Assembly: GCF_002294995.1 (NCBI RefSeq)
Contig: NZ_NSGF01000008.1
Span: forward strand, 124,001-188,000
Length of the DNA: 64,000 nucleotides
DNA from: Mesorhizobium sp. WSM3860
GTDB taxonomy: Bacteria; Pseudomonadota; Alphaproteobacteria; Rhizobiales; Rhizobiaceae
Direction of reading: 5' to 3'
Shown: positions 8,143 through 16,221 of the stretch, piece by piece
How positions within the stretch are numbered: the stretch's first letter is position 1
Layout of the letters: every line of letters begins with the position of its first letter
Notes under the pieces: model-generated
What the model saw: the letters and a program-made list of their open reading frames with translations, nothing else
Databases searched by the model: none
What the model was told of the DNA's origin: nothing
Program-made: the position numbers and the translations under genes

Positions 8143-9200
8143 TGAGCACGATCGCCCTTGCCTTCGATCTCGGCGGCACGGAACTGCGCGGCGCGCTGGT
8201 CGAGCGCAGCGGCGAGGTCGTCAAGCGCGTCTCGGCGCCGACGCTTGCCGGCGCCGGATCGGAAGCGGTGATCGGCCAGATCATCGCGCTGGCGGGCAGG
8301 CTGCTTAAAGAACACCCGCAGGCAAAGGTCAGCGGCATCGGCATGTGCGCGCCGGGGCCGCTCGACCCCAAGGCAGGCATCGTCATCGGGCCGCCGACGC
8401 TTGCCGGCTGGCACAACGTGCCGCTCATCGACATCCTCAGCCGCCAGTTCGGCCTGCCGGTGCGGCTGGAGAACGACGCCAACGCCGCGGCGCTCGGCGA
8501 ATGGCGTTTCGGCGCCGGCCGCGGCGCGGGCTCGCTGGTCTTCGTCACCGTCTCGACCGGCATCGGCGGCGGCGTGGTCGCCGATGGCCATATCTATCAT
8601 GGAAGGCGCGGGCTCGCGGCCGAGATCGGCCACATGACGATCACCGGCGAAGGCGACCGCTGTTTCTGCGGCAACGTCGGCTGCTTCGAGGCCGTTGCTT
8701 CCGGCACCGCGGTCGGGCGCCGGGCGACGCGGCGCACCAAGCCCGGCGACGGCTCGGTGCTCAGACACCTTTCCAACGACGGTGACGTCTCGGCCCGGCA
8801 TGTCGTGGCTGCCGCGCGCGCCGGCGACGCGACCGCCCGCGAACTGGTCGCGGCCGAGGCGAAATGGCTCGGTATCGGCTTCACCAATCTCCTGCATCTC
8901 TATTCGCCGGATTTGATCGTCATGGGGGGCGGCCTCGCCAACGGGTTCGACCTCCTGGCACCAGGCATCAGGGCGACCGTGGAGGAGCGCGCCATGCAAG
9001 CCTATCGCGACGTGCCGATCGTGCCGGCCGAACTCGGCGACCGCGCCGGGCTGGTCGGCGCGGCAAGCCTTATCCTGTGGGAAGGCGAGCCGGGCACGGC
9101 GCTGGCGATGGTGCAGAATGAGGAGACGAAGCTCGGCGAAAAGACCGGCGCTTCGGCCCGATCGATCATCGAACGGATGAAGGAGAGCGAAGGGAACTGA
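8142..9200 (+). CDS. ROK family sugar kinase
   Basis: A 352-residue ROK protein without an N-terminal DNA-binding domain, so a kinase and not a repressor. The ATP-binding start is AFDLGGTELRGALVE. ENDANAAALGEW contains the catalytic Asp region. GHMTI followed by CFCGNVGCFEAVAS is the ROK zinc site (C-x-C-G-x-x-G-C-x-E). The C-terminal 30 residues are a charged tail beyond the usual end. It is the last gene of the sugar operon and probably phosphorylates the intermediate later handled by the epimerase-like protein. Its 3' end overlaps the convergent membrane-protein gene by 35 bases. Confidence 0.92.
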   Translation: MSTIALAFDLGGTELRGALVERSGEVVKRVSAPTLAGAGSEAVIGQIIALAGRLLKEHPQAKVSGIGMCAPGPLDPKAGIVIGPPTLAGWHNVPLIDILSRQFGLPVRLENDANAAALGEWRFGAGRGAGSLVFVTVSTGIGGGVVADGHIYHGRRGLAAEIGHMTITGEGDRCFCGNVGCFEAVASGTAVGRRATRRTKPGDGSVLRHLSNDGDVSARHVVAAARAGDATARELVAAEAKWLGIGFTNLLHLYSPDLIVMGGGLANGFDLLAPGIRATVEERAMQAYRDVPIVPAELGDRAGLVGAASLILWEGEPGTALAMVQNEETKLGEKTGASARSIIERMKESEGN

Positions 9201-9723
9201 GACCGCCTGCCTTCTTATTGTCTGCGCCCCGCTCGGCCTTGGGCTGAGGACGCGCCAGAAGATAAAGGGCGGCGACGTGCGTAATCATCAGCAGGGGCAC
9301 ATAGATGATCGGGATCGCGTAAGCGGCGCCCAGCTGCCCGGCCTGCTCGGGCAGATGAAGAACGGTGCCGTGATAGTAGTCGCCGACGAGGTCGACTATT
9401 CCCACCACATTGAAGGCTGCGACGGACGGCCAGAAGATCGAAGGCCGCCTCACGCCAAGCAGCGCCAGCATGGCCAGCAGCCCGGTCGCGAAATCGCCAT
9501 AGGCGGCAAAGACCGCGAAGCCCGCCGGGAGGTTCGGGCCAACCACGCCCGGAACCAAGAAGACCAGCCCGAAGAAGCGGAAGCTATGCAGCGTCGCGAT
9601 GGCGCGCTGCGCCTCGACGCGGTCCATGAGCTTGAGCCTCGGCCAGATATAGGCGCCGAAGCAAAGCAGCCACGGGACGTAGCCCAAGACGAGATGAATG
9701 TTGAAGATCGTCGCCGGCGACAT
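9166..9723 (-). CDS. Small multi-pass membrane protein of unknown function
   Basis: A 185-residue protein with about five hydrophobic helices (for example LVLGYVPWLLCFGAYIW, FFGLVFLVPGVVG and a C-terminal helix in IIYVPLLMITHVAALYLLA). I do not recognise a named family with certainty. GGGAGA lies about six bases before the ATG. It is transcribed away from the LysR regulator at 10019, the classic arrangement of a LysR protein and its target. The C-terminal 20 residues are hydrophilic and overlap the end of the ROK kinase gene on the other strand. Confidence 0.8.
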   Translation of the reverse strand: MSPATIFNIHLVLGYVPWLLCFGAYIWPRLKLMDRVEAQRAIATLHSFRFFGLVFLVPGVVGPNLPAGFAVFAAYGDFATGLLAMLALLGVRRPSIFWPSVAAFNVVGIVDLVGDYYHGTVLHLPEQAGQLGAAYAIPIIYVPLLMITHVAALYLLARPQPKAERGADNKKAGGLSSLRSPSSVR

Positions 9724-10018
9724 TTTTGTCTCCCGTCAGAGATTGGCTGGAACGGCTTCGAATATCGCCCTCAGGATACCCACCCGGCCTTCCATCAGAT
9801 TGCGTCCAAGATTGGCGGCATAATCCGCGAAACCCGGCCCCATCACGACGCCGAGATTCAGCGAAGGCGGCGGTCCGGACGCCCGCAACGCCGCGAACCA
9901 GGTTTCGCGGCACGCGATCCAAATCGTCCGTCATTGCCACTCCCCTTCGAGTTTCCAATCCAGAGCAGAGATACGACCGCTTTCTGCCGGGAACTATCCG
10001 CGATAATCTCCATGAGTC

Positions 10019-10975
10019 ATGAAGCAGAACTTCACAGTCCGGCATGGCGCGCTCGACGGCGTCGAGGCGTTCCTGAGCGTCGCCAGGCATCGCAATTTCC
10101 GCAAGGCGGCGGCGGAGCTCGGCGTCACGCCGTCGGCGATCAGCCAGGCGGTGCGGACACTGGAGGCGCGCATTGGCGCCGCGCTCTTCACGCGCACGAC
10201 ACGCAGCGTCGGCCTGACCGAAGCCGGCGAGCGTTTTTTCGCGCGCGCCCGGCCGGCCTTCGAGGAATTGATTGCAGCAAGCGAGGTCGCGCGCGAAATC
10301 GGCCAGCGGCCGGCCGGACTCCTGCGTCTCTCCGTGCCGCCCGCGGTCGTGCCGACGCTACTGGAGCCGATGGTCGCGTCCTTCTGCCAGACCTATCCCG
10401 CGATCGAGCTGGAGATCGTCGCTAGCGGCGAGCTGGCCGACCTCGCAGCCGAGGGATTCGACGCCGGCATCCGGCTCGGCGACCTCATCGCGGCCGACAT
10501 GGTTGCGGTTCGACTGACGCCGCCTTTCCCGATGGTGGTCGTCGGCAGTCCCGACTATCTACGCCAGCGAACAACGCCGGAGCGCATCGAGGATCTGCGC
10601 CACCATGCCTGCCTGCGCCTGCGCCGATCGAACGGTTCGGTCGCGCCGTGGCGCTTCGCCAAAGGCAACAAGGCGGTCGAGGCAATCGTTTCCGGGCCGT
10701 TCATCGCCCACGACTATCCCACGCTTCTTGGCGCCGCGATCCGGGGCGCCGGGCTTGCCCAGGTACCAAGCCCGATTGCCGCCGCGGCGCTCGCGGACGG
10801 GCGCCTCGAGACGCTGCTTTCGGCCTTCGCCGCCACATCGCCGGGCGTCTTTCTCTACTACCCGGAACAGCATCAGGTCCTGCCCAAACTGCGCGCATTC
10901 ATCGATCACATCAGGCTTCGAGGCGGCGCCGAGACTTCCCGAAAACGGCCGAGGGAACGGCAGGCGCAGGCCTAA
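10019..10975 (+). CDS. LysR family transcriptional regulator
   Basis: A 318-residue LysR-type regulator. The winged helix-turn-helix spans roughly residues 12-70 (FLSVARHRNFRKAAAELGV, SAISQAVRTLE, then FTRTTRSVGLTEAGERF), followed by the two-lobed periplasmic-binding-protein-like effector domain from about residue 95. The subgroup resembles PA-type regulators of small membrane or oxidoreductase genes. It lies head to head with the membrane-protein gene at 9166-9723, with 295 bases between the starts, and is the likely regulator of that gene. No clear Shine-Dalgarno sequence precedes the ATG. Confidence 0.92.
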   Translation: MKQNFTVRHGALDGVEAFLSVARHRNFRKAAAELGVTPSAISQAVRTLEARIGAALFTRTTRSVGLTEAGERFFARARPAFEELIAASEVAREIGQRPAGLLRLSVPPAVVPTLLEPMVASFCQTYPAIELEIVASGELADLAAEGFDAGIRLGDLIAADMVAVRLTPPFPMVVVGSPDYLRQRTTPERIEDLRHHACLRLRRSNGSVAPWRFAKGNKAVEAIVSGPFIAHDYPTLLGAAIRGAGLAQVPSPIAAAALADGRLETLLSAFAATSPGVFLYYPEQHQVLPKLRAFIDHIRLRGGAETSRKRPRERQAQA

Positions 10976-10979
10976 CGCA

Positions 10980-11188
10980 TCAGGCGGATCGGGCAGCGAT
11001 CAGCGACTGGATGCGTTTGGCATCGAACCGTTCACGGGATTATAGACAACCGTCCCAACTCCGGACGGCCGTCGACCGCGAAAACCGAGAATTCCGGCTC
11101 GATCAGCCCGATCTCGGGATGCCTCAGGCGCTTCACGCCTTCGCTATGAGCGGCGACAAGGTCGTTGTCCCGCCACAGCGCCTCGGGG
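10980..11188 (-). pseudogene. Remnant of the C-terminal domain of an MmyB-type XRE regulator
   Basis: On the - strand this stretch reads CPEALWRDNDLVAAHSEG, then VKRLRHPEIGLIEPEF, then SVFAVDGRPELGR. This matches the pattern of the MmyB-like ligand-binding domain (LW..hDV, then K..HP..G). After GR the frame hits a stop, but the next frame gives VYNPVNG and the third gives FDAKRIQSLIAARSA before a stop, both typical of the end of this domain. Two frameshifts and the loss of the whole helix-turn-helix half mark it as a decayed fragment, cut off by the GntR gene. The assignment rests on motif memory. Confidence 0.5.
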
Positions 11189-11200
11189 CACACGCTTCCT

Positions 11201-11908
11201 TCAGGCGCGGAGCAGATCAGCGAGGCTGTCGGACTTCTCGACCTTGTCGGTAAGATCGAGCCCCGAGAGCAGATCGACCAGATGGCTGTTCATCAGCGCC
11301 GCGGCGTCGGCGCTGTCGCCGGCTTCAATGGCGTCGACCAGCGCGTGATGGGCATGTTTCTCGCAGGTCGCGTCGCGGCGCTTCCAATAGAGCGCGATGA
11401 TCAGCGAGGAATGCGAGACGAGGTCACGCACGAAGTTGGTGAAGACCGAATGCGCCGCGATCTCGGCGATGCCGACATGGAAGCGCGCCGACAGCATGAT
11501 TGCGTCGCTGTCGCGACCGGCATGCAGCGCCTCATGCTCCTTCTCCAGGTGCATTCGCAATTGCGCGATGTCGGCGGGTACCGCCGCCTTGGCGGCGAGC
11601 GCCGCCACCTTGGGCTCGATCAGCGCCCTCGCCTCGAACACTTCGCGCGCCTCGATCTTCGAGGGCTGCGCGACGAAGGCGCCGCGATTGGGCTCCAGCC
11701 GCGCCAGCCGGTCATGCGCAAGGGCCTGCAGGGCGGCGCGGACGACGGTGCGGCTCACCGAATAGATCGACGCCAGCTCGTCCTCCGGCAGCTTGGTGCC
11801 CGGGGCGAGACGATGGCTGACGATGGCGTCTCTCAGCCCATAGTAGATCGGCGACCAGCGCGCTGCCGGCTTGTCGTCGCGATCGTCTTCTCTGAGTACC
11901 GTCAACAT
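11201..11908 (-). CDS. GntR family transcriptional regulator (FCD domain)
   Basis: A 235-residue FadR-subfamily regulator. The winged helix at residues 15-80 includes AIVSHRLAPGTKLPEDELA and VSRTVVRAALQAL; the all-helical FCD ligand domain follows (EARALIEPKVAALAA... SARFHVGIAEIA... HHALVDAIEAGD), with histidines that usually bind a metal. The ATG at 11908 gives a normal length; a TTG 14 codons upstream would extend it. It is the last gene after the Liv transporter operon and racemase, on the same strand, and probably senses the transported compound or its product. The palindrome at 17527-17538 is a candidate operator. Confidence 0.9.
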   Translation of the reverse strand: MLTVLREDDRDDKPAARWSPIYYGLRDAIVSHRLAPGTKLPEDELASIYSVSRTVVRAALQALAHDRLARLEPNRGAFVAQPSKIEAREVFEARALIEPKVAALAAKAAVPADIAQLRMHLEKEHEALHAGRDSDAIMLSARFHVGIAEIAAHSVFTNFVRDLVSHSSLIIALYWKRRDATCEKHAHHALVDAIEAGDSADAAALMNSHLVDLLSGLDLTDKVEKSDSLADLLRA

Positions 11909-12025
11909 GCTTTCAATGCGCAGGCCCGACGCGGCCCGCTCTGTCCCCAAATCCCCAGCGGCCGGTCCAATCTAGTGACGCTCGCGCCCCGGTCAATCCC
12001 GCGGGACCGATCTCCCGGGGCCACG

Positions 12026-12772
12026 CTAGCCGGGCGAACCGGCGCCCCGGGGCGACGCCGAAGCAAAGATACCGGCGAAACGCTTCCCGCGCGGGGCGGC
12101 ATAGCCGCCGATCTTCGATGTCTTCAAGCCGACCTTGAACAGGCTCTCGGCCAGGGTGACGGCGCAGACGACGCCATCAAGCACCGGAACGCCATGCTCC
12201 TCCGACAGGCTGTGCGCAAGGTCGGCCATGCCGGCGCAGCCCAGCACGATCGCCTCGGCGTGATCCTCGCGGATGGCGCGCGCGATCTCCTCCGATATCC
12301 GGTGTCTTGCATTCGAGCCCGGTCGTTCGAGCTCCAGCACGGCGACCTCGGACGAGCGCACTTTGGCGCAGCGCGAGGCAAGACCGTATTTCGCAAGGTT
12401 GTGCTCGATGGCGGGGACTGAGCGGGCAAGCGTGGTGACCACGCTGAACTTGCCGGCGACCAGGCTGGCGAGATGAAAGGCCGCCTCGCCGATGCCGATG
12501 ACCGGCGCTTCGGTCGCGCAGCGAGCGGCGTCGAGCCCGGTATCGTCGAAGCAGGCGATGACATAGGCATCCGCCGCCGGCGCCTTGCTCATCTCGGCGA
12601 TGATGCCCGGAATCGCGAACACCTCGTCGAAATAACCCTCGATGCTCGGCGGGCCATCGGCCGGATTGACAGCGATGATTTCGGTTCCTGAGGACGCGAC
12701 GCTTGTCGCCGCCTTGCCGATCTTGCCGGTCATCGACGCGGTCGTGTTAGGGTTGATGACGAGTATGCGCAT
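12026..12772 (-). CDS. Aspartate/glutamate/hydantoin racemase family protein
   Basis: A 248-residue protein of the Asp/Glu/hydantoin racemase superfamily. The start MRILVINPNTT is a signature of the hydantoin-racemase branch. The two catalytic cysteines are in place at C74 (VIACFDDTGLDAA) and C179 (IVLGCAGMADLA), matching the spacing of the paired cysteines in rhizobial hydantoin racemases. GAGG precedes the ATG. It starts 11 bases downstream of livF and is part of the transporter operon, which suggests that the transported compound is a hydantoin, ureide or amino acid derivative rather than plain leucine. Maleate isomerase-like activity is an alternative. Confidence 0.87.
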   Translation of the reverse strand: MRILVINPNTTASMTGKIGKAATSVASSGTEIIAVNPADGPPSIEGYFDEVFAIPGIIAEMSKAPAADAYVIACFDDTGLDAARCATEAPVIGIGEAAFHLASLVAGKFSVVTTLARSVPAIEHNLAKYGLASRCAKVRSSEVAVLELERPGSNARHRISEEIARAIREDHAEAIVLGCAGMADLAHSLSEEHGVPVLDGVVCAVTLAESLFKVGLKTSKIGGYAAPRGKRFAGIFASASPRGAGSPG

Positions 12773-12783
12773 TAAAATCAGCC

Positions 12784-13506
12784 TCAGATCTCGCCGCCGA
12801 GATAAAGACGCTTGACCCGGTCGTCGCTCAGCAATTCGGCGGAGTTGCCGCTCAGGGCGACGCTGCCGGTGGTCAGCGCATAGGCGCGCTGCGAAATGCG
12901 AAGCGCCATGCGGGAATTCTGCTCGACCAAAAGAACACTGACCTGCTCGTCGCGATTGATGGCGACAATCGAGCGCGCGATGTCCTGGACAAGTTTCGGC
13001 GCGACTCCGAGCGACGGCTCGTCGAGCAGCAAAAGCCTCGGCTTGGCCATCAGCGCGCGACCGATGACCAGCATCTGCTGTTCGCCGCCGCTCATCGTGC
13101 CGGCGGCTTGCGAGAAACGCTCCTTCAGCCGCGGAAAGCGCCCCAGCACCATCTCCAACGTCGCCGCGATCTCGGCCTTGCTGGAGCGCGTGAAGGCGCC
13201 CATCAAAAGGTTGTCCCTGACCGTCATGTAAGGAAAGACGCGGCGCCCTTCCGGCACCATGGCGATCCCCATCTTGACGATCTCGTCTGGGGCGGAGCCG
13301 TCGATGCGCTTGCCGTCATAGTGGATCTCGCCGGACCTGATCCGGTTGAGCCCGGTGATGGCGCGCAGGATCGACGACTTGCCGGCGCCGTTGGCACCGA
13401 TCAGCGCGACGGTCTCGCCCTCATTGACCTCGAGCGAGACGCCCTTCAGCGCATACACGTGATCGTAATAGAGTTCGACCTTCGCGAAGTTCAGGATCTG
13501 GTTCAT
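12784..13506 (-). CDS. livF: Branched-chain amino acid-type ABC transporter ATPase LivF
   Basis: A 240-residue ATPase with all core motifs: Walker A GANGAGKSS, ABC signature MSGGEQQML, Walker B LLLLDEPSLG, and the family-typical SVLLVEQNSRMAL after the H-loop region. The length is normal for LivF. It overlaps livG by four bases (ATGA). It powers the Liv-type importer together with LivG at the cytoplasmic face of the membrane. Confidence 0.95.
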   Translation of the reverse strand: MNQILNFAKVELYYDHVYALKGVSLEVNEGETVALIGANGAGKSSILRAITGLNRIRSGEIHYDGKRIDGSAPDEIVKMGIAMVPEGRRVFPYMTVRDNLLMGAFTRSSKAEIAATLEMVLGRFPRLKERFSQAAGTMSGGEQQMLVIGRALMAKPRLLLLDEPSLGVAPKLVQDIARSIVAINRDEQVSVLLVEQNSRMALRISQRAYALTTGSVALSGNSAELLSDDRVKRLYLGGEI

Positions 13507-14282
13507 AGCCCGATCGCCTCGTCTTCGCTGCCGAGATAGGCTTCGATGACCTTATCATTGGCCTGGATTTCCGACGGCGTTCCCTCGGCGATCTTCTGCC
13601 CGAAATTGAGCACTACGATGCGGTCCGAAATCTTCATCACGGCCGGCATGTCGTGCTCGACGAGCAGGATGGTGAGGCCGAGATCGCGCAGGCGCCGCAC
13701 CATCGCCACCATGCGCATCGTCTCCTCGTGATTCATGCCGGCGAAGGGCTCGTCGAGCAACAGGATGGAGGGATCCGTAGCAAGGCCGATGGCGATGCCC
13801 AGCGCGCGCAAATGGCCATGTGGCAGATTGCGGGCGATCTCACCGGCAAGCGAAGCCAGGCCGAGCAGCGCCAGGATCTCGTCGGCGGACTGGCCGAAAG
13901 CCGCTTCGTCGGCCTTGGCCGTGCCGGTGCCGAGGAAGAAGCCGACGAGGCTCGCCTTGGAGCGCAGATGATGCGCGATGATGACGTTGTCGCGCACGCT
14001 CATGTTCTTGAAGATCGTCGTTTCCTGGAAAGTACGCACCACGCCCTTGCGGGCGGCGATATGCGGCGCCATGCCGGAGATGCGCTCGCCCTTCAGGCGG
14101 ACCTCGCCGGACGTTGGCCGCAGGAACGACGAGATCAGCTTGAACAGCGTCGACTTGCCGGCGCCGTTCGGACCGATAACCGAGAGAATCTCCTTCTCGC
14201 GCACCGAGAAGGAGACGTTGTTGACCGCGACGAGACCGCCGAAGCGCTTGGTGATGCCGGAAACTTCGAGCATTTCGGCCAT
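13503..14282 (-). CDS. livG: Branched-chain amino acid-type ABC transporter ATPase LivG
   Basis: A 259-residue ATPase: Walker A GPNGAGKST, a LivG-style variant signature (NLPHGHLRALGIA where most have LPYGxQR), Walker B ILLLDEPFAGMN, and ILLVEHDMPAVMKISD. The histidine in the signature region is unusual but lies outside the nucleotide contacts. The gene starts four bases after livM ends, and its stop overlaps the livF start. An internal ATG three codons in could also serve as start. Confidence 0.95.
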   Translation of the reverse strand: MAEMLEVSGITKRFGGLVAVNNVSFSVREKEILSVIGPNGAGKSTLFKLISSFLRPTSGEVRLKGERISGMAPHIAARKGVVRTFQETTIFKNMSVRDNVIIAHHLRSKASLVGFFLGTGTAKADEAAFGQSADEILALLGLASLAGEIARNLPHGHLRALGIAIGLATDPSILLLDEPFAGMNHEETMRMVAMVRRLRDLGLTILLVEHDMPAVMKISDRIVVLNFGQKIAEGTPSEIQANDKVIEAYLGSEDEAIGL

Positions 14283-14285
14283 GGC

Positions 14286-15266
14286 TCAAGCCTTCTTCCG
14301 GGTCGGAACCGTGAGGCTGAGCAGGCCGTTGGGCAGCACCAGCATCAAAACGATCATCAGGCCGGAATAGATCAGGAGCTGGAACTGACCGGTCTGGAAC
14401 AAGAGGTCCCAGCCGAAATAGAGCACCAGCGTGCCGAGCATCGGCCCGAACACGTAGCCGAGGCCGCCGAGGAAGCAGTTCAGCATGAAGTTGACGGAAT
14501 CGGTGACCGTGAAGCTCGAGGGGTAGATCGACTGCGAGATGGCGGCGAAGATGGCGCCGGCGAGACCGCCGAAGAAGGATGACACCGCATAGGCGATGAC
14601 GCGCAGATAGGCGATGTTGACACCGATCGAGGAGGCGAGTTCCTCGTTCTGCTGCAGCGACTGGCAGAGCTTGCCGATGCGCGAGTTGACCAGCCGATAC
14701 ATCACCGCGAAGCAGACCACCATCAGCGTGACTGCCAGCAGGTAGAAAGCGAGCCGCGAATTCTGCAGCGTGGCGAAGTCCGGAATGATGGTCAGCCCGA
14801 AGACCGAGAGCGCGCCGGGCAGTGGGATGCTGACGATGCCCTTGGCGCCGTTGGTGATCGGCAGCGCCAGCGCCAAGAGCCGCACGACCTCGGTCAGAAC
14901 CAGCGTCACCATGGCGAAATAGACGCCGCGCAGCCGCAGGATCGGCAGACCGATCAGCACGCTCGCGGCGGCGCAGAAGAGACCGGCGACAGGCAGCGTC
15001 AGCCAGAACGACCAGCCGTGGTTCATCACCAGTATGGCCGAGACATAGCCGCCCATCAGCGCGTAGGCGCCCTGGCCGATATTGATGCGGCCGATGTAGA
15101 AGGTGAGCCAGACGCCGGCGCTGGCGATGCTGAGCAGCGCCACCGAGGTCAGCGTGTAGTAAAGGTCGATGCGGCCGCTTGCCGAGATCGCGGCCGGCAC
15201 GGCGATGAAGACGATCGCCAGGAAGGCTGCGACCGAAGCGATCTTCATGTTGCGATTTTGAGTCAT
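14286..15266 (-). CDS. livM: Branched-chain amino acid-type ABC transporter permease LivM
   Basis: A 326-residue polytopic membrane protein with the LivM hallmarks: FYIGRINIGQGAYALMGGYVSA near residue 60, LRLRGVYFAMVTLVLTEVVRL, and SSIGVNIAYLRVIAYAVSSFFGGLAGAI-type helix and loop (the ATPase-contact region). About eight to nine hydrophobic segments are visible. It forms the heterodimeric channel with LivH, whose gene ends seven bases upstream. Confidence 0.94.
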   Translation of the reverse strand: MTQNRNMKIASVAAFLAIVFIAVPAAISASGRIDLYYTLTSVALLSIASAGVWLTFYIGRINIGQGAYALMGGYVSAILVMNHGWSFWLTLPVAGLFCAAASVLIGLPILRLRGVYFAMVTLVLTEVVRLLALALPITNGAKGIVSIPLPGALSVFGLTIIPDFATLQNSRLAFYLLAVTLMVVCFAVMYRLVNSRIGKLCQSLQQNEELASSIGVNIAYLRVIAYAVSSFFGGLAGAIFAAISQSIYPSSFTVTDSVNFMLNCFLGGLGYVFGPMLGTLVLYFGWDLLFQTGQFQLLIYSGLMIVLMLVLPNGLLSLTVPTRKKA

Positions 15267-15273
15267 GGCGCGA

Positions 15274-16140
15274 TCAACCCCACGGCTTGCCCATCAGCCC
15301 GTTGGGGCGGATCGACAGAAACACCATCAGGGCGGCGAAGATGGCGAGGTAGGTGACGTCGCCATATTCGCGCAGCGCGGTGAGGCCGACCGATTCCATC
15401 ATGCCGAGAATGAAGCCGCCGGCGATCGCCCCGCCGACGACGCCGGCGCCGCCGATCATCACCATCAGGAAGGCCTTGATCGAGATCGGGCCGCCAATAC
15501 CGGAATTGACGCCGGTAATGGTGACCAGCAGGCTGCCGACAATGCCGGCGAGCATCGCCCCCATGGCAAAACCGATCATCGAATAGCGGTCGACCCTGAC
15601 ACCCATCAGCTGGGCCGCGACACGGTCCTGGGCGAGCGCGCGCATGGCGCGGCCGACCCGGCTGTATTGCATATAAAGGACAAAGGCGGCGATGAAGACG
15701 ATGGCCAGAGCGCCGACAACCAGGCGGTCATAAGGCATGATGATGCCGGCCTCGTTGAAGACGCCTTTGACGATCTTGGGAACGCCGCGCTGCTTCTCAC
15801 CGAACATGAGCAGGATGACGGCGTCGAAGAAGAAGGCCGTCGCGGCGGCGAGCAGCATGGTGCTCTCCTCGCGGTGGCTGCGCCGGATGACGGTTCGAAA
15901 GAGAAATTTCTCCATCAGCGCGCCGATGACGGCGAGCGTCACACCGGAGGCCAGCAGGGCCACCACGAAGGGCAGGCCCAGCTGGCCGTAGACGGTGTAG
16001 GTGATGAACCCGCCCAGAACGTACATCTGCCCGTGGGCGAAATTCAGCACGTTCATCAGGGCGAAGATCAGGGTTAGCCCGAGCGCGATCAGCGCGTACT
16101 GAGCGCCGAGATATAGTCCGTTGGCAATGACCTGTTCCAT
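15274..16140 (-). CDS. livH: Branched-chain amino acid-type ABC transporter permease LivH
   Basis: A 288-residue membrane permease. The start chosen is the ATG of MEQVIANGLYLGAQYALIA, with GAAGGG at a good distance; an ATG 17 codons upstream would place the start inside the stem-loop region. Family motifs include ALMNVLNFAHGQMYVLGGF and MRALAQDRVAAQLMGVRVD, the loop that meets the ATPases. About eight hydrophobic segments. It partners LivM. Confidence 0.94.
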   Translation of the reverse strand: MEQVIANGLYLGAQYALIALGLTLIFALMNVLNFAHGQMYVLGGFITYTVYGQLGLPFVVALLASGVTLAVIGALMEKFLFRTVIRRSHREESTMLLAAATAFFFDAVILLMFGEKQRGVPKIVKGVFNEAGIIMPYDRLVVGALAIVFIAAFVLYMQYSRVGRAMRALAQDRVAAQLMGVRVDRYSMIGFAMGAMLAGIVGSLLVTITGVNSGIGGPISIKAFLMVMIGGAGVVGGAIAGGFILGMMESVGLTALREYGDVTYLAIFAALMVFLSIRPNGLMGKPWG

Positions 16141-16160
16141 GGATCCCTTCGATCTTCCGC

Positions 16161-16185
16161 GGGGTCCGAGCATCGCTCGGACCCC
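16161..16185 (-). terminator. Intercistronic stem-loop after the Liv binding-protein gene
   Basis: A perfect 11-bp GC-rich stem (GGGGTCCGAGC and its complement) with a three-base loop lies between the binding-protein stop (16222) and the livH start (16140). No T-run follows in the direction of transcription. Its position mirrors the stem-loop at 1961-1996 and suggests mRNA stabilisation or partial termination that favours binding-protein synthesis. Confidence 0.7.
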
Positions 16186-16221
16186 CGGCATTCGGGAGGA
16201 AGTAACCTTAGGAACCCAAAC

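Noticed and set aside
11165..12421. Open + strand frame opposite gntR and the racemase gene
   Set aside because: It is the complement of two clear genes; its composition is typical of an antisense frame.
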